A stretch of DNA of 8,107 bases from an uncultured Roseiflexaceae bacterium (GTDB lineage: Bacteria; Chloroflexota; Chloroflexia; Chloroflexales; Roseiflexaceae), in contig CAIZHO010000287.1 in NCBI GenBank assembly GCA_903932805.1, positions 1 to 8,107 of the forward strand, in the 5' to 3' direction. A model generated the notes under the pieces. That model ran no database searches. It was not told the DNA's origin and saw only the letters and a program-made list of their open reading frames with translations. Shown here piece after piece: positions 5,350 through 8,107 of the stretch. Numbering within the stretch: the stretch's first letter is position 1; every line of letters starts with the position of its first letter. The translations under genes were made by a program, and so were the position numbers.

Positions 5350-6879
5350 ATGACGGAAGTTGCCACGCACTGTCCATACATTGGTCTCAAACAGAACCGC
5401 GCAATTCGGTTCTCAACTTCCACTGCAGAACATCGGTGTTACATTAGTGGCGACGCAATGGATATACCGGTAGATCAGGCGAGTTATTGCCTTACACAGT
5501 TTCACACACAATGTCCATTATACATGGGAAGTGTGGCAGCGCACAACCGTGCGCCAGCGAATAACGGCGCACCGCGTAAGGGCACTCCGCGCGAACGTGA
5601 TTCGGTTGCTGCAATGCCTTCTGCAGACGCATATGAAGCCTCGCCGGATGTGTACGAAGAAGACTGGGCAAGTGCGCAACGGGCCGCACGTCGTGCAGCC
5701 GCATCACTCCCACGGCGATCAGGTGGCATCCCTACCTCTGTGTATGGTCTGGTGATTGGGCTCCTCGTGGTTGGTGCGGTTGTCTATTTTTATGCGGGGA
5801 CGCTGCTCGGTCCGTCCGCCCCATCAGATACCGCAGCACTGAACCCAACGCAGGCTGCGTTTGAACCATTGCCGACGGTAGCACCGACCGACGCAGCGGT
5901 GCTCCCGCCGGTGGGTGACACGCCAGTGCCTACACTCCCCCCAGCAACCGCAACAAGCGATCCTGCAGCAATTCCCCCGGTAGCGAGTCCGACGACTCCT
6001 GCGCAGGTGACCGCCGCTCCTGCGCAGCCAAATCCGACCGCTCCGGTTGCTACGACAGTCCCGGCAACTCCCGAAGTCAAAGACATGGTTGTCAGACTTG
6101 TCTACGGCGATGCATCTGGTCAGTTGCTGGTGCCCGTGCAACGAACAATTTCGGTCCCAGGCAAAAAGGTCGCGACAGCTGCACTGGCAGCGTTATTTAC
6201 CGATCCGCGCAATGGCCTGACCCGGATTCTGCTTCCCGATACCCAAATACTGTCGCTTGCAATTATCGATGGGACTGCAGTGATTGACTTCAATAAGCGT
6301 CCGACCGGTCCTGGCGATGTACGGGGGTTCGCTGCGATTGCGCTGACAATGTACCAATTTGATTCCGTCAGCAAAATCAAATTTCTCATCAATGGTGTCG
6401 AAATGCCGACCGAAAACGGCATCCCGTATGTCAAATCCAGCCTTGTCAATCTGTGGAACCCGTCCAACCTCACACTCACTGGCAGCACCGCAGTCACGGT
6501 TTCGTTTGTGTCAGCAACCAGCAAACACGATGTGACATTAACCAAGCTGATCGAAAAGACGGTCAACGTCGCCGAAGCAACTGCGCGTACGTTGCTCGAC
6601 GGTCCTGGCCAATACAGTGCAGTGCTCAAGCGGGTCATACCCGAGAGCACCCAACTCAGAGGAATTCGCATCGAGAATGGAGTCGTCACGGTTGACTTTA
6701 CGCAACCATTTGCGTCTGCCACCGACAAACCCGCGGCTGTGCGCACGGTCGCTCGTTCTATGACATCGATTGCTGGCATAAAAGCAGTACAAATCCTGGT
6801 TGAAGGTGCCCCGCTCTCAAATGTCTGGGGCAACGAGTACAACAAGAACTTTGAGCGTCCGCCCACGAATGCTGAGTAA
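5350..6879 (+). CDS. Membrane-anchored protein with Cys motif domain and two GerMN domains
   Basis: The protein has 509 residues. The N-terminal region (about 8-58) carries Cys8, Cys30, Cys47 and Cys55 in the pattern CPYIGL-x(n)-C-x(n)-CLT-x(n)-CP. I recall this motif from several Chloroflexota membrane and LysM proteins; it may bind metal and should lie in the cytoplasm. An acidic then Arg/Ala-rich juxtamembrane part follows, one transmembrane helix (about 130-152), and a Pro/Thr/Ala-rich linker (about 155-243) that should span the cell wall. Two outside GerMN repeats follow, about 246-357 and 380-490, each with a VxxAL/ARTLL element and an IxxGxxxxDF core (IIDGTAVIDF; IENGVVTVDF). GerMN domains occur in GerM and LpqB; a cell-envelope role is inferred. 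AGGAG lies 6 nt before the ATG (5339-5343). It is the only gene on this strand. Confidence 0.85.
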   Translation: MTEVATHCPYIGLKQNRAIRFSTSTAEHRCYISGDAMDIPVDQASYCLTQFHTQCPLYMGSVAAHNRAPANNGAPRKGTPRERDSVAAMPSADAYEASPDVYEEDWASAQRAARRAAASLPRRSGGIPTSVYGLVIGLLVVGAVVYFYAGTLLGPSAPSDTAALNPTQAAFEPLPTVAPTDAAVLPPVGDTPVPTLPPATATSDPAAIPPVASPTTPAQVTAAPAQPNPTAPVATTVPATPEVKDMVVRLVYGDASGQLLVPVQRTISVPGKKVATAALAALFTDPRNGLTRILLPDTQILSLAIIDGTAVIDFNKRPTGPGDVRGFAAIALTMYQFDSVSKIKFLINGVEMPTENGIPYVKSSLVNLWNPSNLTLTGSTAVTVSFVSATSKHDVTLTKLIEKTVNVAEATARTLLDGPGQYSAVLKRVIPESTQLRGIRIENGVVTVDFTQPFASATDKPAAVRTVARSMTSIAGIKAVQILVEGAPLSNVWGNEYNKNFERPPTNAE

Positions 6880-6889
6880 TGAGTGCGAC

Positions 6890-6922
6890 AAACGCCCCGT
6901 GGCACATGCCACGGGGCGTTTT
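6890..6922. terminator. Bidirectional rho-independent terminator
   Basis: A perfect 15-bp stem (6890-6904 with 6907-6921, AAACGCCCCGTGGCA and its complement) is followed by a T-run on the plus strand (6919-6922) and by TTT on the minus strand. It lies between the converging GerMN gene (stop at 6879) and the small acidic gene (stop at 6943) and should end both transcripts. It is the strongest terminator in the window. Confidence 0.9.
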
Positions 6923-6942
6923 GTGTTGGTTCGATGTTCGCG

Positions 6943-7284
6943 TTAGCGTTTGAGGTCAGCGATGGCAGCGGTCAATTGTGCCGGGCTCAAGGCAAACTCT
7001 GGGGTATCGGCAAACATCAACAGATCGAGCACTGATTCAATGACCGTCTCGTCTGTGTCCTGTTCCGCGTCTGCGTCAGCATCGTCGTTGTCTTCTTCCG
7101 GTTGCTCGATGACGTCTTGGTCGTCACTATACAGCGAATGAAATGCTTTGAGTGCCCACCCCGCTAGCACGTCGATCGTGATCGTACCACGTAGATGAGT
7201 CTCGATTGCTTGGATGATGAACGCCTTCTGTTCGATGATATCGCGGTCAGCGAGTTGTGTGGTAGGCAACATAGGTGTATCCAT
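6943..7284 (-). CDS. Small acidic protein of unknown function
   Basis: I do not recognise the family. From the ATG at 7284 the product has 113 residues and no signal peptide or membrane helix. It has a helical N-terminal part with AFIIQAIETHLRGTITIDVLAGWALKAFHSLY (about 21-52), an acidic linker rich in Asp and Glu (about 54-80) and a C-terminal helical part with VLDLLMFADTPEFALSPAQL (about 85-104). The shape, two small helical parts joined by an acidic spacer, suggests a protein-protein adaptor, which is only a guess. The frame is open to a TTG at 7320, overlapping the protease stop. ATG 7284 is preferred; ATG 7272 (109 residues) is also possible, and neither has a good ribosome binding site. 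It starts 25 nt after the protease gene and is probably cotranscribed with it. Confidence 0.65.
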   Translation of the reverse strand: MDTPMLPTTQLADRDIIEQKAFIIQAIETHLRGTITIDVLAGWALKAFHSLYSDDQDVIEQPEEDNDDADADAEQDTDETVIESVLDLLMFADTPEFALSPAQLTAAIADLKR

Positions 7285-7309
7285 TCGGGCTGAGCAAACG
7301 ACGAAATGA

Positions 7310-8107
7310 CTAGTTCCCAAATACGGACGACCCGTTCACCCAGCCTTGCACATCACTAATGGTGACGACAACCATCATCAGCATAAGCAACGCAAAGCCT
7401 GCGAAGTGGACGCGTGATTCGTATTCGATGGGGATGCGCTTGCGGCGAATTGCTTCGACCAGCGCAAAGAGAATGTGACTGCCGTCGAGCGCGGGGATCG
7501 GCAAGAGGTTAAACACCGCAAGATTGAGACTGATGATTGCCATCCAGTTAAAGTAACCCAGCCAGCCATCGCGTTCGATAATTTCGCCGGTGCCACGTGC
7601 CATGCCTACAATGCCGGTCATACCTGCATTTTCGATTTTGGGTGCGAGGCCCAGCAAACTTTGGATCCACGTACTCAGACCTTCAATCATGGATACTGCC
7701 ACGACATAGGTGGTTTTGATGCCGTATCCTATCGCGCTGAAAATCGAAGCATCTTCGATGTGTGCGTTCGGCTGGTACCCAAATCCAAATCCTGCAGGAC
7801 TCGATGAGTCCTGATAACTCCAGGGTCCCGGTGTGATGGTGAGTGTTTGCTCTGTACCATTACGCACAATCGTCATCGGGATCGCAACGCCCAGGTTGTC
7901 ACGGGCGATGGGGCCGATTTCGGATCCCGGGGTAATGGGTCCTGTCGTACCGATTTGCAGTACGATGTCATCTTTGAGCAACCCTGCCCGTTGCGCAGGA
8001 GAGTCAGGGAACACTTGATTGACCACCAGCCCATTATCCGCAACTTGGATCCCGACACTCAGTGCAATGCCGGTGTAAATGATGGCTGCAACCACGATGT
8101 TCATCAA
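7310..8107 (-). CDS. rseP: Site-2 membrane metalloprotease, N-terminus beyond the window
   Basis: RIP (RseP/S2P) proteases cut substrates within the membrane, usually to release anti-sigma factors or clear signal peptides. The visible 265 residues are the C-terminal part. They begin in a transmembrane helix (about 2-20), followed by a PDZ domain (about 24-95, with GLVVNQVFPDSPAQRAGLLKDDIVLQIG), a transmembrane helix near 185-203 and a last one near 233-252. The motif NLLPIPALDGSH (200-211) holds Asp208, the third zinc ligand of the family. The first two ligands (HExxH) should lie upstream, outside the window, so activity cannot be confirmed here. The open frame reaches the right edge, so the MMN at the start is not the true start. 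The gene ends with TAG just before the small acidic gene. The symbol follows the family and is not proof of an RseP-type stress role. Confidence 0.9.
   Translation of the reverse strand: MMNIVVAAIIYTGIALSVGIQVADNGLVVNQVFPDSPAQRAGLLKDDIVLQIGTTGPITPGSEIGPIARDNLGVAIPMTIVRNGTEQTLTITPGPWSYQDSSSPAGFGFGYQPNAHIEDASIFSAIGYGIKTTYVVAVSMIEGLSTWIQSLLGLAPKIENAGMTGIVGMARGTGEIIERDGWLGYFNWMAIISLNLAVFNLLPIPALDGSHILFALVEAIRRKRIPIEYESRVHFAGFALLMLMMVVVTISDVQGWVNGSSVFGN

Noticed and set aside
6120..6905. Long minus-strand open frame of 261 codons opposite the GerMN gene
   Set aside because: It lies opposite a well-supported gene with recognisable domains, runs into the terminator hairpin, lacks a ribosome binding site and has no family resemblance.
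7796..7812. Perfect 7-bp hairpin AGGACTC-GAG(T)CCT in the protease gene
   Set aside because: It is inside a coding region with no U-tract or other regulatory context; a hairpin of this size is expected by chance.
1..8107. Defence system, prophage, CRISPR array or mobile element
   Set aside because: No transposase, integrase, phage gene, spaced repeat array or terminal inverted repeat is seen; all clear genes are housekeeping or envelope functions.

Overview
The window reads as a housekeeping segment of a member of the phylum Chloroflexota, probably class Chloroflexia. The basis is the gene content plus one membrane protein whose N-terminal cysteine motif (CPYIGL...C...CLT...CP) I associate with that group. 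The lineage is an inference from protein style; no rRNA or other marker is present. Base composition is moderate and looks even throughout, with no transposase, integrase, tRNA or CRISPR array.

Most genes are on the minus strand and are read from right to left. From the right edge: the 3' part of a site-2 (RseP/RIP type) membrane protease, then a small acidic protein of unknown function. Next is one plus-strand gene (5350-6879) for a membrane-anchored protein with two GerMN domains. It converges on the small gene across a strong bidirectional terminator. Divergent from it, a long minus-strand run begins: a metallophosphoesterase, rsmD (16S rRNA m2G966 methyltransferase), coaD (phosphopantetheine adenylyltransferase) and a short SepIVA/DivIVA-like coiled-coil protein, all almost touching. 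After an 80-nt gap with a near-consensus sigma70-type promoter come yceD (DUF177), rpmF (ribosomal protein L32), fabH and fabD, ended by a terminator at about 76-116.

The layout joins ribosome maturation (rsmD, yceD, rpmF), coenzyme A supply (coaD), initiation of type II fatty acid synthesis (fabH, fabD) and a probable cell-envelope or division protein. The order rsmD-coaD-coiled coil-DUF177-rpmF recalls the actinobacterial SepIVA neighbourhood. The order yceD-rpmF-fabH-fabD recalls the classical fatty-acid cluster, but plsX is absent between rpmF and fabH.

The most notable non-coding signal is the promoter before yceD. Three 10-bp copies of a CATTCGGATG-like element, in alternating orientation and centred exactly 22 bp apart, interleave with the -35 and -10 boxes. 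This looks like a tandem operator for a regulator of the ribosome/fatty-acid operon. Two further candidates are a 19-bp palindrome in the divergent promoter at 5295-5313 and an 11-bp hairpin in the fabH leader. I see no complete, exotic new system; the novelty is regulatory, plus a few under-described proteins.
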